DNA of 53,861 nucleotides, from the NCBI GenBank assembly GCA_963575745.1, contig CAUYUJ010017788.1, positions 12,501 through 66,361 on the forward strand, written 5' to 3'. The DNA is from Prorocentrum cordatum. Its lineage: Eukaryota; Sar; Dinophyceae; Prorocentrales; Prorocentraceae. The notes under the pieces were generated by a model, which saw only the letters and a list, made by a program, of their open reading frames with translations, had not been told where the DNA came from and did not search any database. Below are positions 10,741 to 20,042 of this stretch, one piece after another (positions within the stretch are counted from its first letter, which is position 1; the number at the start of each line of letters is the position of its first letter). The position numbers and the translations under genes are program-made.

Positions 10741-11079
10741 GCCCTTGACTTCTTCTTCTGCTTCTCCGAGGACCTTCCGCATCTTCACGATCTCGATCCC
10801 GTACTCGGCGTTCACGCACAGGCTCCCAATCGTCCTGCCGGCGACCAGCGACCCCTTCACGACCCGGAACTTGAGCGTCGGCACCTTCACGACAGGCTGC
10901 GCCTGCACCGCGCGCCCGCCTGCCTCGGCCGCCGCCGCCGCGGCGTGGGCCTGGGGCGGAGCCAGCTCGGCCTCGATCTCGGCGCTCCCGCCACGGCATG
11001 GGCGCCGCCCCGCTCGCCCGGTGGGGGGCCTGGACGGGGGCACGGGGGGGGCGCCGTCAGCGGCCCCGGCCGTCGCCTC
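10741..11079 (-). CDS. Candidate internal exon with TrkA-C (RCK-C)-like domain
   Basis: Part of a longer minus-strand open frame. The stretch from about 10890 to 10760 reads VPTLKFRVVKGSLVAGRTI then GSLCVNAEYGIEIVKMRK. This has the pattern of a TrkA-C/RCK-C domain: a beta-strand, a Gly-Ser-x-x-x-Gly-(Lys/Arg)-Thr turn, a helix, Tyr-Gly and a final strand. Such domains bind small ligands and regulate ion channels and SLC13-type anion permeases in algae. An Ala/Glu/Gln-rich linker precedes it. I place the 3' limit at a GTGAGT donor (10740) and the 5' limit at a TTTCAG acceptor (11085-11080). Open sequence continues a further 25 codons upstream, so the exon may start earlier. Neighbouring exons are not found: downstream is repeat H and upstream is a (CCT)n tract. 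It could be a live exon in a gene with long introns or a stranded fragment. Confidence 0.45.
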
Positions 11080-11164
11080 CTGAAACACCAGGCTGCGGTG
11101 CAGGCGGACGCCCTTCTCCGTCAGGAAGCTCGGGAGCGCCCAAGAGGGGGGCACTCGGCAGGGG

Positions 11165-11460
11165 GGTCCTCCTCCTCCTCCTCCTCCTCCTCGTCCGCCT
11201 CCTCCTTCTCTTCATCGTGCTCTCAATAATAGCAATTGTCATAGCATTAGTATTCTCATGATTACGTTTATGGCTATGGTAGTAATGATTAGTGTTAGCA
11301 TTCGCAGTAGTATGAATATGGATTTGATTAGTAGTAGCATTCGCAGTAGCATGAATTTTAATATTAGAATTACTGTTAGCATCAGTTGTCGTATTAGTAT
11401 TTGTATAGGATGTGTATCACTAGTACCAGTGTTAGTCATAGTATTGTCAATGTTAGTAGT

Positions 11461-11492
<32 letters not shown>

Positions 11493-11533
11493 CTACTACT
11501 ACTACTACTACTACTACTACCACTACTACTACG

Positions 11534-11612
<79 letters not shown>

Positions 11613-11629
11613 TACTACTACTACTACTA

Positions 11630-11685
<56 letters not shown>

Positions 11686-11715
11686 TACTACTACTACACT
11701 ACGACTACGACTACG

Positions 11716-11755
<40 letters not shown>

Positions 11756-11785
11756 ACTACTACTACTACTACTACTACTACTACG

Positions 11786-11829
<44 letters not shown>

Positions 11830-11866
11830 GACTACGACTACCACCACCACTACTACCACAACTACG

Positions 11867-11908
<42 letters not shown>

Positions 11909-11940
11909 GAGTACTACCACTACTACTACTACCACTACTG

Positions 11941-11995
<55 letters not shown>

Positions 11996-12002
11996 GACTA
12001 CG

Positions 12003-12038
<36 letters not shown>

Positions 12039-12230
12039 GCTACTACTACTACTACGACGACGACGACGCCGACGACTACTACTACTACTACTACGACGAC
12101 GACGACGACTATTACAACTACGACTACGACTACGACTACGACTACTTCTACAACTACTACAACTGCTACTACCACTACCACTACCACTACCACTACTACT
12201 ACTGCTGCTGTTGCTACTAGTAGTATTGGT
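11165..12230. repeat. (CCT)n, A+T-rich spacer and a 770-bp (AGT)n/(ACT)n microsatellite
   Basis: (CCT)n at 11167-11205, then an A+T-rich stretch with scattered AGTAG/GCATT words (11230-11455). (AGT)n runs at 11460-11490 and switches strand at about 11491 to (ACT)n running to about 12215, with ACG and ACC interruptions. The long Tyr/Thr and Val/Ser open frames here are pure microsatellite translation. From 12230 to 12540 there is A+T-rich sequence with no recognisable gene. Confidence 0.9.
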
Positions 12231-12567
12231 ATTTGACTAAGAATAAGCATACACAGAAAGAGTACATGTATTGATAGTGGCATCATGATTATTTGAGTTT
12301 GAGGTACTCTAAGAAATGACATTCGTGTTCTCATTGCTCTTCTTATTCTGAAGATTATGACTACGACCTTATATGCTTATGAGTGTGACTGCAAAGATGC
12401 TTACTTGTATGATTATGGTTCTGAGTAAAATGCTTAATAATATGACTAAGATTCTTATAAGTATTCAAATTATGATGACGAATATGATGGTTACTCGTAA
12501 TATCCTTATTGTTAGTACTCATAATACCATCATTACTATTGTCATTGATGTTGTTGGTGTGATGTAT

Positions 12568-12780
12568 CTTCCTCCTCCCCCTCCTCCTCCTCCTCCTCCT
12601 CCTCCTCCGCCTCCTCTCCTCCTCCTCCTCCTCCCCCTCCTCTTCCTCCACCTCCCCTCATCATCACAATCATCATCACCAGCATCAGCATCAGCATTAC
12701 CATCGCCATCATCATCAACATCAGCATCAGCATCATCATCAGCAGCATCATCATCACCATCACCATCACCATCACCTTGC
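12568..12780. repeat. (CCT)n followed by (CAT/CAG/CAC)n microsatellites
   Basis: CCT-rich 12568-12660, then CATCAG/CATCAT/CATCAC trinucleotides to 12778. Directly adjoins ladder repeat E. Confidence 0.9.
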
Positions 12781-13300
12781 GGGATCCGTGCGGAATCTTT
12801 TGAGACTCTTGGGGACCTCTTGGGGCTTCCTGGGGGCAAGAGGGCCACTTGGGCCTCTTCGAGGTCTCTTGGGAGCCTCCTGGGGCCTCCTGGGCCCTGT
12901 CTCGACTGTCTCGGGGCCCTCTCGGGCTGGTTTGGGGCACTCTTGGAGGTCTGTCGGGCCGTCTTAGGGCGATCTTGGGGGCCTCGTGGGCCGTCTTGGA
13001 GCGTCGGGAAGCCGAGAAGGCGAGAACTCAAAAATCCCCCACAAACCACAGGCAAATCAATAATTGTGCCTCTTGGGACCCTCTTGGGAGTGCTCCTGGA
13101 GACCTCTTGGGACATTGTGGAGCGATCGTTGGGGGTATGACGGTTCCTTTGGAGTCGTCGTCGACCGTCTTGGGGCTCTCCCGTGTCGTTTCGGGAGCGC
13201 GCCAGAACGTCGGGGAACCTCTGGGGCCGTCTTCGGGCTCTCGTGAGGTTCTCCCAGGTCGTCTGGGGCGCTGCCCGAAATTCCCAGGGCGGGGCGAAAA
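12780..13300 (+). repeat. Ladder repeat E, plus orientation
   Basis: Units of about 12 bp such as GGCCTCTTGGGG and CGGGCCGTCTTG, with the spacer AAGCCGAGAAGGCGAGAAC and a short A-rich stretch at 13013-13060. A-rich stretches recur at similar places in the other copies (15330, 16000, 16640, 17050). The 12-bp period keeps frames open, giving false Pro/Arg/Gly-rich proteins. Confidence 0.85.
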
Positions 13301-13309
13301 TATATGATT

Positions 13310-14575
13310 AGGAGTATGTAAGTATGTATGTATGTACGTACGTACGTACGTACGTATGTGGATGTATGTATGTATGTGCGCATGTATGTATGTATGTATG
13401 TATGTATGTATGTATGTATGTATGTGTGTATGTATGTGTGTATGTATGTGATTGTATGTATGTATGTATGTACGTACGTACGTACGTATGTATGTATGTA
13501 TGTAGGTATGGATGTATGGATGTATGGATGTATGGATGTATGGATGTATGTATGTATGTATGCGTGCATGCGTGTGTGCATGTATGTGTGTATGAATATA
13601 CACTCATACATACATGCATGCGTGCATGCATGCATACATGCATGCACGCATGGATGCTTGCATGCAAGCGCACGTACGTACGCACATACATACCTGCATA
13701 CATACAGACAGACAAACAGACAGACAGAAATACACAAACGTACATACGTACGTACGTACGTACATACATACATACATGCTTGCACACATACGTACAGACC
13801 ATACATACGTACCATAAAAGCGAGATACACAATACATACAATACATACATGCATGCGTACATGAATGCATGCATACAAGCATAAATGCATTGATGCATGT
13901 ATGCATGCATGAATGAAAACCCACACACATACATACATACTTACATACATACATACATACATACATACATGCCTACACACATACATACATACAACAAACA
14001 TACAAAAATACAGACATATAGACATACATACAGACATACAGACATACAGACATGCATATATATACACATGCATGCATGCATGCATACATACATGCACGCA
14101 TACATACATACAAACACACACAGGCATACATAGATATCGACATGTCGACATGCACACACATGTATGCATGCATTCAAACAGACATACATGCATGCATACA
14201 TGCATACATACATGCACGCATACATACACATGCGCATGTATGAATACATGTATACATATATATATATATATATATATGTGTCTATATATATATGCACGCA
14301 TGCGTACATACGCATATACACACACACATCGACATACATTGCATGCATGCATGCAGACATGCTCACCGATTTAGTTTGCATGCATGTATGCATACACGTA
14401 TGCAGTTATACATACATACCGGCATACAGATATGCATGCATGCATGCATGCATGCATACAGACATACATACATACATGCATGCATGCATGCATGCACACA
14501 TACATACATCAATCGCATACATACGTACACTCATATATCTATATATATATATATACAATCATATATATATATATA
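13310..14575. repeat. 1.26-kb (TATG)n/(CATA)n and (CATG)n microsatellite with strand switch
   Basis: The plus strand is TATG-type from 13317 to about 13595, then switches to CATA/CATG-type to 14575. This makes a long imperfect inverted repeat centred near 13595. A pure (TA)n patch lies at about 14255-14290. It ends exactly at the CTAG hairpin (14576). Confidence 0.95.
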
Positions 14576-14616
14576 CTAGAACCATCGCGCGCGCTTCGCG
14601 CGCGCTCAAGTTCTAG
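14576..14616 (-). repeat. CTAG-ended GC hairpin 1 (Helitron 3'-end candidate)
   Basis: A 41-bp palindrome: CTAG at both ends, outer stem CTAGAAC, inner stem CGCGCGCG/CGCGCGCG around CTT. Read on the minus strand, the hairpin is followed six bases later by CTAG and then a T. This is the hallmark of a canonical Helitron 3' end (hairpin, about 10 nt, CTRR, host T). The host side is the ATAC/AT microsatellite. Confidence 0.6.
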
Positions 14617-14619
14617 CCC

Positions 14620-17140
14620 AAGCCGGGGGCGCTGGAAGATCTTGGACAGCGCTATCAAGCACAGGCGCGAGACATAGTCGTGCCTCCTGAGGGCCTCTTG
14701 GGGACCTCTTGGGTCTTCGTGGGGGCATCTGACGGGCTTCTGGGGGGTTCTCCGTGCTTCCTCAATTACCTGTTGGAGGCACCTCTTGGGTGCTTCTGGG
14801 GGGGGCGTCCTGGGGCTTCTTGGGGTCCCTTGGGAGCATCGTCGGGGTTCTCCGGGCAGTCAGAAGGTGATGTTTCAAGTCTGAAGCCGTCATGGGCCGT
14901 CTTGGCTGCGTGGAGGTCTGACTCGAGGGCACCTGGGGCTACACTGAGGCAATCCGGAAGCCTCCTGGGGGCCTCCTGCAGACAGTTTTGATGCATCGAG
15001 GGCGCTGTTGGGCAATCTTGGGGCCCCTTGTACGTCTCCTTGGGGCCTTTGGGGGCCACTTGGGAGGAGTATGGGGCCTCGTCGGACCACTTGGGGACTC
15101 TTGGAGCCTTCTCTGGCCTCTTAGGGCGGAAGACTCTGCTGTTGAGTTCGCGTTCCCATTCTTGGGCCTCTCTTAGGACCGTCTTGGGGCCCTCTCGGGC
15201 CGTCTTGGGCGCCTCAGGCACCCTCTTGGGGCCTCGTGGGCCGTCTTGGGGCCCTTTTGGAGGCCTCTTCGGCCATCGTGGAGCGGTCTTGGGAACCTCT
15301 TGGGCCGTCTTGGAACGTCGGGATGCTGAAGCGGAAAAATCAGTGATTTTGGCTTCTTGGGGCCATTTGGGGAGTGCGGGCCATCCGGAGGCCATCTCGG
15401 GCGCGTAAGAACGATAACTCCGCGATAGTAGGCCTCCTGGAGGCCTCTCGCATAGTAGGCCTCCTGGAGGCATCTCGCGGCCCTCTTCATCTGTGTTCAG
15501 GCTGTCTTGGGCGGTCTGGAAGCGTTCCTGGGCCCGACACCCCCATGGCGCGTCGGGGGGCCCCCCGCCTCGGTCCAGGGATATCTATATGTATAGATGG
15601 AATCATATGTATCTACACGTATACACACATATGTCGGGGGCCTCTTCGAAAGAGTTTTGAAGCCTTTTGGGTGCCGTCTCGGGGCTCTCTTGGAGCCTCT
15701 TTGGGGCTTATTGGGGGTCTCTTGGGGCCTCTTGGGGGCCTCTTGGGGCCTGTTGGGGGCTTCCTGGGGGCCTCTTGGGGGCATCTGGGGGCGGAGACAT
15801 TGATTTTTCAGCTCTCGTTCCCTCTCTTGGGCTCCTTTTGGGGCCTTCTTGGGACCCTCTTGCGCCGTCTTAGGCGGCTCTGGGGCCGTCTCGGGGCTCT
15901 CTTGGGCCGTCTTGGGGCCCTCTTGGGGGCCTCTTGGGCTGTCTTGGAGCAGTTTTGGGAGCCTCTTGGACGGTGCGTTAGTGCCAGAAACACGAAATAG
16001 CGAGAATGCAATAAACATTGACAAAACCAATGAAAAGTTTTGAAGCCTTTTGTGTGCCGTCTTGGGGCCTCCTACAGTCTCTTTTGGGCTTATTGGGGGC
16101 CTCTCGGAGCCTCTTGGGGGCCTCTTGGAGCCTCTTGGTGGCTTCGTGGGGGCCTCTTGGGGCCTCTTGGGGGCTTCCTGGGGGCCTCTGGGGCGGAGAG
16201 CTTGCTTTTCCAGTTCGCGTTCCCTCTGTTGGACTCCTTTTGGAGCCTTCTTCGGGCCCTGCTGCGCCGTCTTGGGCGGCTCTTGGGCCGTCTCGGAGCT
16301 CTCTTGGAGCCTCTTTTGGGTTTCTTGGGGGCCTCTTGGGGCCTCTTTGGGGCCTCTTGGGGCCTCTTGGGAGCTTCCTGGGGGCCTCTTGGGGCCTCTT
16401 GGGGGCATCTGGGGGCGGAGAGCTTGATTTTTCAGTTCGCGTTCCCACTCTTGGTCCACTCTTGGGGCCTTCTTGGGACCCTCTTGCACTGTCTTGGGCG
16501 GCTCTGGGGCCGTCTCGGGGCTCTCTTGGGCCGTCTTGGGGCCCTCTTGGGGGCCTCTGGGGCCGTCTTGGAGCAGTTTGGGGAGCCTCTTGGGCGGTGC
16601 GTTAGCGCCAGAAACACGAAACAGCGAGAAGGTTAAAAAACCTTGAAACAAAAACAAGTTAAAAAACAACGATTTTGCCATCTCGGAGCGCTCTTGGGCG
16701 GCGGGTCATCTTGGGGACCTCCGGGGCACTTTAAAACGCATCGTGCGGCCTCTTGGGGGTCTCTTGGGGCCTCTTGGGGCCTCTTGGGGGCTTCCTGGGG
16801 GCCTCTTGGGGCCTCTTGGGGGCATCTGGGAGCGGAGAGCTTGATTTTCCAGTTCTCGTTCCCTCTCTGGGCTCCTTTTGGGGCCTTCTTGGGACCCTCT
16901 TGCGCCGTCTTGGGCGGCTCTGGGGCCGTCTCGGGGCTCTCTTGGGCCGTCTTGGGGACCTCTTGGGGGCCTCTTGGGCTGCCTCGGAGCGGTTTTGGGA
17001 GCCTCTTGGACGGTGCGTTAGCGCCCGAAACACGAAACAGCGAGAATGCAAAAAAAAAAAAAATGAACAACATATGTAAAAACAACGATGTTGCATTCTC
17101 GGGGCGCTCCTGGGCGGCATCTTGCGGGCCCGGGCCCCGG
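14620..17140 (+). repeat. Ladder repeat E, large block with higher-order units
   Basis: GGCCTCTTGGGG-type 12-bp ladder organised in longer units, several hundred bases each. Each unit contains a TTTTCAG..CTCGTTCCC.CTCTTGG word (15805, 16215, 16435, 16855), a GGTGCGTTAG.GCC.GAAACACGAAA word (15975, 16595, 17015) and an A-rich segment. Minus-strand frames of 394 and 347 codons are open through it only because the period is four codons. A CCATGGCGCGTCGGGGGG segment and short TATATGTATA tract at 15540-15630 interrupt the block. Confidence 0.85.
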
Positions 17141-17204
17141 TGCCCACATTTGTGGTCGAGGTTCCAACCCTCGGCCCACAGGCAAGGTGCGCCGTTATAT
17201 GTAT
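17141..17204 (+). repeat. Conserved 64-bp terminal block of ladder repeat, copy 1
   Basis: Alignable over its whole length with 29728-29792: GCCCACATT.GTGGTCG, a short stem-loop (CGAGG 17157-17161 / CCTCG 17169-17173), then GGTGCGCCGTTATATGTATA leading into a microsatellite. The stem-loop resembles a tRNA T-arm in shape, but no acceptor, D or anticodon arms are present, so no tRNA gene is called. Confidence 0.7.
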
Positions 17205-17467
17205 ATGCATGCATGCATGTATGCATGCATGCATGCATGCATGTACGTACATACATACCTACATGCACATGCATGCATGCATGCATGCATGCATGCATGC
17301 ATGCATGCATACATACATACATACCATGCATGCATGCATGCATGCATGCATGCATGCATGCATACATACATACATACATACATACATGATGCATGCATGC
17401 ATGCATCCATACATATAGACATACATACATACATACATATATGTACATATATACATACATACATACA

Positions 17468-17559
<92 letters not shown>

Positions 17560-17895
17560 TACATACATATATATATATATACATATATACATATATACAT
17601 ATATACATATATACATACATACATACATACATACATACATACATACATACATACATGCATGCATGCATGCATGCATACATGCATGTATGCATATCTTGAA
17701 TTACATTACACTACGTGTATTACATTACATTCCATGGCATTACACTACATTACATTACACTACACTACATTACATCATATTAAATTACACTACAAGTCAT
17801 TACATTACATGACATGACACGACATGGCATTACATTACACTACATTACATTAATCCATCCATACATACATACATACATACATACATACATACATA
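17205..17895. repeat. (CATG)n, (CATA)n, (CAGA)n and (CATTA)n microsatellites
   Basis: CATG-type 17205-17400, CATA-type 17400-17500, (CAGA)n 17502-17560, TA/CATA-type to 17690, pentanucleotide TTACA-type 17700-17852, CATA again 17863-17895. Ends exactly at hairpin 2. Confidence 0.95.
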
Positions 17896-17935
17896 CTAGA
17901 ACCACGCGCGCGCTTCGCGCGCGCTTAGGTTCTAG
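17896..17935 (-). repeat. CTAG-ended GC hairpin 2 (probable 3' end of the resident Helitron)
   Basis: A 40-bp near-copy of the hairpin at 14576 (CTAGAACC.CGCGCGCGC..), again abutting a CATA microsatellite. On the minus strand it reads hairpin, TGGTT, CTAG, then host T. It lies 2.1 kb downstream of the Helitron stop codon in the right orientation, so it is the best candidate for that element's 3' terminus. Hairpin 1 could belong to another copy. Confidence 0.55.
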
Positions 17936-18051
17936 CTAGGATCGTCACCGTCGTCATCATGAACATCACCATCGCCATCATTCCCCCCGCCAGGGCTAAT
18001 GTACATCGTTTCTGGATGCTTCTGGCCGGAATACGAAAGGAGTTTCTGTAG

Positions 18052-18228
18052 TTAGAGTCTCTGGGGGAAGTCGCGGGGCCCCTCAGGATACGTACGGATG
18101 CCTCTGATAATCCCCCAGCGTGCCCCACGAGATGGCCAGAGGGTGCCCGAACAGAACCCGAGGACGTCGACGACGGCGGCGATGAAGACGGCGGCGATCG
18201 CGGCGACGAAGGTAGCGGCGGTTGCCAT
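18052..18228 (-). CDS. 58-codon open frame with hydrophobic N-terminus, hypothetical
   Basis: Starts at ATG 18228 and stops at TAA 18054-18052. The first ~24 residues are almost all Ala, Val, Ile and Phe (MATAATFVAAIAAVF...), like a signal peptide or membrane anchor. A short basic tail follows. The GCC/GTC-rich codons also fit a diverged GCC trinucleotide repeat, which would produce the same hydrophobic run by chance. No family recognised. The rest of 17936-18300 holds nothing identifiable. Confidence 0.15.
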   Translation of the reverse strand: MATAATFVAAIAAVFIAAVVDVLGFCSGTLWPSRGARWGIIRGIRTYPEGPRDFPQRL

Positions 18229-18309
18229 GGGTTAGTACCCAATCAGAGCTTGCCTCTGTAAGGGTCCTGGCGGATTAAAAGGTTCGATGAGGTTCGGCAA
18301 GATTCCGGC

Positions 18310-18690
18310 CCCATGCGGCCGGTGCCCGGGTGCCCGGGTGCCCGGGTGCCCGGTGCCTGGGTGCCTGGGTGCCCGGTGCCCGGGTGCCGGGGTGCCTGGG
18401 GGTGCCCTATCGCCCTATAGCCCTGTAGCCCTATTGCCCTATAGCCGTATAGCCCTATAGGACTATAGCCCAATAGCCCTATATCCCTATATCCATCTAG
18501 CCCTTTAGCTCTATAGCCCTCTGATCCTATAGCCCTGTAGCCCCATAGCCCCATAGCTCTACAGCCCAACAACCCTATAGCCCAATAGCCGAATAGCCCA
18601 CATAGCCCTATAGCCCTATGGCCCTAGCCCTATAGCCGTATAGCCCTACAGCCCTATAGCCCTGTAGCCCAATAGCCCTGTAGCCCAAGT
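18310..18690. repeat. GGTGCCCG minisatellite then (CCCTATAG)n minisatellite
   Basis: 18315-18400 consists of GGTGCCCGG/GGTGCCTGG units. 18403-18690 consists of 8-9 bp CCCTATAG/CCCAATAG units, about 30 copies with point variants. Minus-strand frames read as Gly-Tyr-Arg-Ala-Ile repeats. Confidence 0.95.
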
Positions 18691-18786
18691 CGTTTTCATC
18701 CTGAGTCGTTTTCTGACGGTCCCGGGAACCTGCGAGGGGCCCCGGAGGCCGAAAATTAACAAAAACCGCCGTCGTGTTTTTTCCAA

Positions 18787-18836
18787 GACGTCGGAGGTCC
18801 AGGTCGTGTTTCCCGCCTCCCCAGACCTCCGACGTC
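18787..18836. repeat. Perfect 13-bp inverted repeat
   Basis: GACGTCGGAGGTC (18787-18799) and its exact complement (18824-18836) around a 24-bp loop. It is the only notable feature of 18690-18960 and lies within the presumed 3' non-coding part of the Helitron. Confidence 0.7.
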
Positions 18837-18959
18837 GTAATTTTTGCGACCTCGGGCCCAGGAATCCGCCGACCCCTTGTGGGTCTCTAGGCGTGTGAGA
18901 TAGTTCCCCTCCCCTATAGTCCCCCCCCAGGGACCCCAAACCGGAGATTTGACCCCCCC

Positions 18960-19640
18960 CTGATGGCCCCCCCCCCCGGCCCGGCACGAGCGACTCACGG
19001 GGCTCTTTTGGGCCCAAAAGGGGCTCCAGACGAGCCAAGAAGGCCCCAAGAGGCCTCCAAAACGGCCCACGATGGCCCCGAGACGCCAAACGAGCGCTCC
19101 AAGACGCCCACGATGGTCCCAAGACGAGCCAAGAGGCCTCCAAGACGGCCCAAGAGGCCTCCAAGAGCAGTCCTCAGAAGGGCCGACGAGCCGAAAATCG
19201 TCAAATTCCTATGGTAAAACGTACATTTTGGTCATTTCCGACTTGTCGGCCCTCACGGTGTTGAAGACGGGCCAAGAGCACCCCAAGACCGCCCCAAGAC
19301 GGCCTCAGAAGCCCCCAAGAGGCGCCTAAGTCGGCCCAAGAGGGCGCCAAGACAGCTCAAGAGGCTCCCAAGACGGCCCAAGAGGGCCCCAAGACGGCCA
19401 CAAGAGGGGCCCAAGAGGGGGAGCCCGAACCGACAATCCGAGCCTTCCTCCCCAAGACGGCCGTAGAAGGCCACAAGAGACCCCAAGAGGCCTCAAAGAC
19501 GCCCCCAAGAGGCCCCAAGAGGCCCCCAAGAGGCTTCAAAACGGCCCCAAAACGGCCCCCAACAGGCTTCGAAACTGCCTCCAAGAGTCCCGCGAGAAGC
19601 CCCGCAAGAGATCCCAGCGATCACCGCACAAGCGGGATTC
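18960..19640 (-). repeat. Ladder repeat E, minus orientation
   Basis: CCCCAAGAGGCC-type units with a GTAAAACGTACATTTT segment at 19215-19230, whose complement is found at 29485-29500. The copy at 29080 is therefore the same element inverted. 19640-20042 is C+T-rich spacer with (CCT)n at 19853-19880 and no gene. Confidence 0.85.
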
Positions 19641-20042
19641 GCGCTCCCAAGGCTCAGAACCCATAATCCATGACCCAGATCATTTCCTCCGTGTCCCCCT
19701 CCTCCTCCTCCTCACCCGCCTTTTCCACCTCGGCCCCCCAGTGGATGCAAAACTGCTGTCCAGAGGCCCCCGAAAGGCGTGCCGCCAAACCCCGATACAC
19801 ATACAAGAACCTCTCACACATAGACCATACCCCAGAGCCTCATCTCAGTGTCCCTCCTCCTCCTCCTCCTCCTCCTCCCCCACCCTCTCCTCGGCCCACT
19901 CCTCCTCGTCCCCCTCCTCTTGTGCACCTGGCCCGCTTCACTTCGTCATTTTCGATGCTTCTCCCCTGTCTCCTCCGCCTCATCCCGCATTCCCCTGTCC
20001 CCGTTTTCCTTTTTCCCCCCAGTACGCGCGCCCGATTCGGCA

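Noticed and set aside
11258-12220. 320-codon open frame rich in Thr and Tyr, and the matching Val/Ser frame on the other strand
   Set aside because: Pure translation of the (ACT)n microsatellite; all frames are equally open.
13316-14575. Cys/Tyr/Met-rich and His/Thr-rich 'proteins'
   Set aside because: Translation of (TATG)n, (CATG)n and (CATA)n.
17150-17180. tRNA gene, from a T-arm-like stem-loop
   Set aside because: No acceptor, D or anticodon arms fit, the loop lacks the purine at position 57, and copy 2 has a 6-nt loop.
15497-17676. Two long minus-strand frames of 394 and 347 codons (Pro/Glu/Lys-rich)
   Set aside because: The 12-bp ladder and 4-bp microsatellite periods keep frames open. 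The frame runs straight from ladder into microsatellite, and no domain is present.
17936-20042. Assigning the whole span firmly to the Helitron
   Set aside because: It contains ladder and CCCTATAG repeats also found outside; without a defined 5' end or other copies the boundaries remain a hypothesis.
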